Assembly (NCBI GenBank): GCA_002392265.1
Contig: DGGP01000071.1
Coordinates: 1-14,447, forward strand
Length of the DNA: 14,447 nt
Source: Firmicutes bacterium UBA3871
GTDB lineage: Bacteria > Bacillota > Clostridia > Peptostreptococcales > Anaerovoracaceae
Reading direction: 5' to 3'
Shown piece by piece: positions 14,026 to 14,447 of the stretch. The position numbers and the translations under genes were made by a program. Every line of letters starts with the position of its first letter. Position 1 is the first letter of the stretch. The notes under the pieces are model-generated. The model was given only the letters and a program-made list of their open reading frames with translations. It did not search any database and had not been told where the DNA came from.

Positions 14026-14054
14026 TTGACGATTTTTTATCAAAGTGATAAGAT
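14026..14054 (+). promoter_or_regulatory. Promoter of gdhA
   Basis: TTGACG (14026-14031), a 17-base spacer and TAAGAT (14049-14054); predicted start near 14061, giving a leader of about 54 bases that ends in AAGGAG before the ATG at 14115. The spacer contains TTTTATCAAAG (14035-14045), also seen near the flavoenzyme and amidohydrolase promoters. Confidence 0.65.
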
Positions 14055-14066
14055 AATTTTGTATGA

Positions 14067-14447
<381 letters not shown>

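Overview
The window looks like chromosomal DNA from a low- to mid-GC anaerobic Bacillota (Clostridia). Supporting signs are strong AGGAGG-type ribosome binding sites, consensus sigma-A promoters, a transketolase split into two genes, a CsaB/TagA/DUF5693 cell-wall gene set and a clostridial-type glutamate dehydrogenase. No species can be named from the sequence. There are eleven protein genes (two cut by the window edges), no tRNA or rRNA, no CRISPR array and no insertion sequence. No gene-free stretch exceeds 300 bases; the three longest (1326-1554, 4316-4499, 13882-14114) are all promoter regions.

Left part, 1-6074: a small metabolic cluster apparently run by a TetR-type repressor. It holds a FGGY sugar kinase (minus strand, cut at the left edge), the tetR gene (plus), a 688-residue Old Yellow Enzyme/2,4-dienoyl-CoA reductase-type iron-sulfur flavoenzyme (minus) and an N-acyl-D-amino-acid deacylase-type amidohydrolase (plus). 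The kinase and amidohydrolase promoters carry an identical 13-base element in the spacer between -35 and -10. A close variant forms the -35 region of the tetR promoter, and a weaker one lies in the flavoenzyme promoter. The tetR promoter places its start point almost exactly on the ATG, so the repressor mRNA is probably leaderless. The substrate of the cluster cannot be read from the sequence.

Right part, 6083-13881: seven minus-strand genes with gaps of 40 bases or less, probably one transcript. In order of transcription they are mgtE (magnesium channel), a small secreted protein, a DUF5693 membrane protein, csaB (polysaccharide pyruvyl transferase), tagA/wecG (wall-polymer glycosyltransferase) and the N- and C-terminal transketolase subunits. 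The three genes DUF5693-csaB-tagA point to making or anchoring a pyruvylated secondary wall polymer. The amidohydrolase and the transketolase C gene converge with only 8 bases between them, and the plus-strand terminator lies inside the end of the transketolase coding sequence.

Far right, 14026-14447: a divergent promoter and the first 111 codons of gdhA (glutamate dehydrogenase), which has codon use typical of a highly expressed gene.
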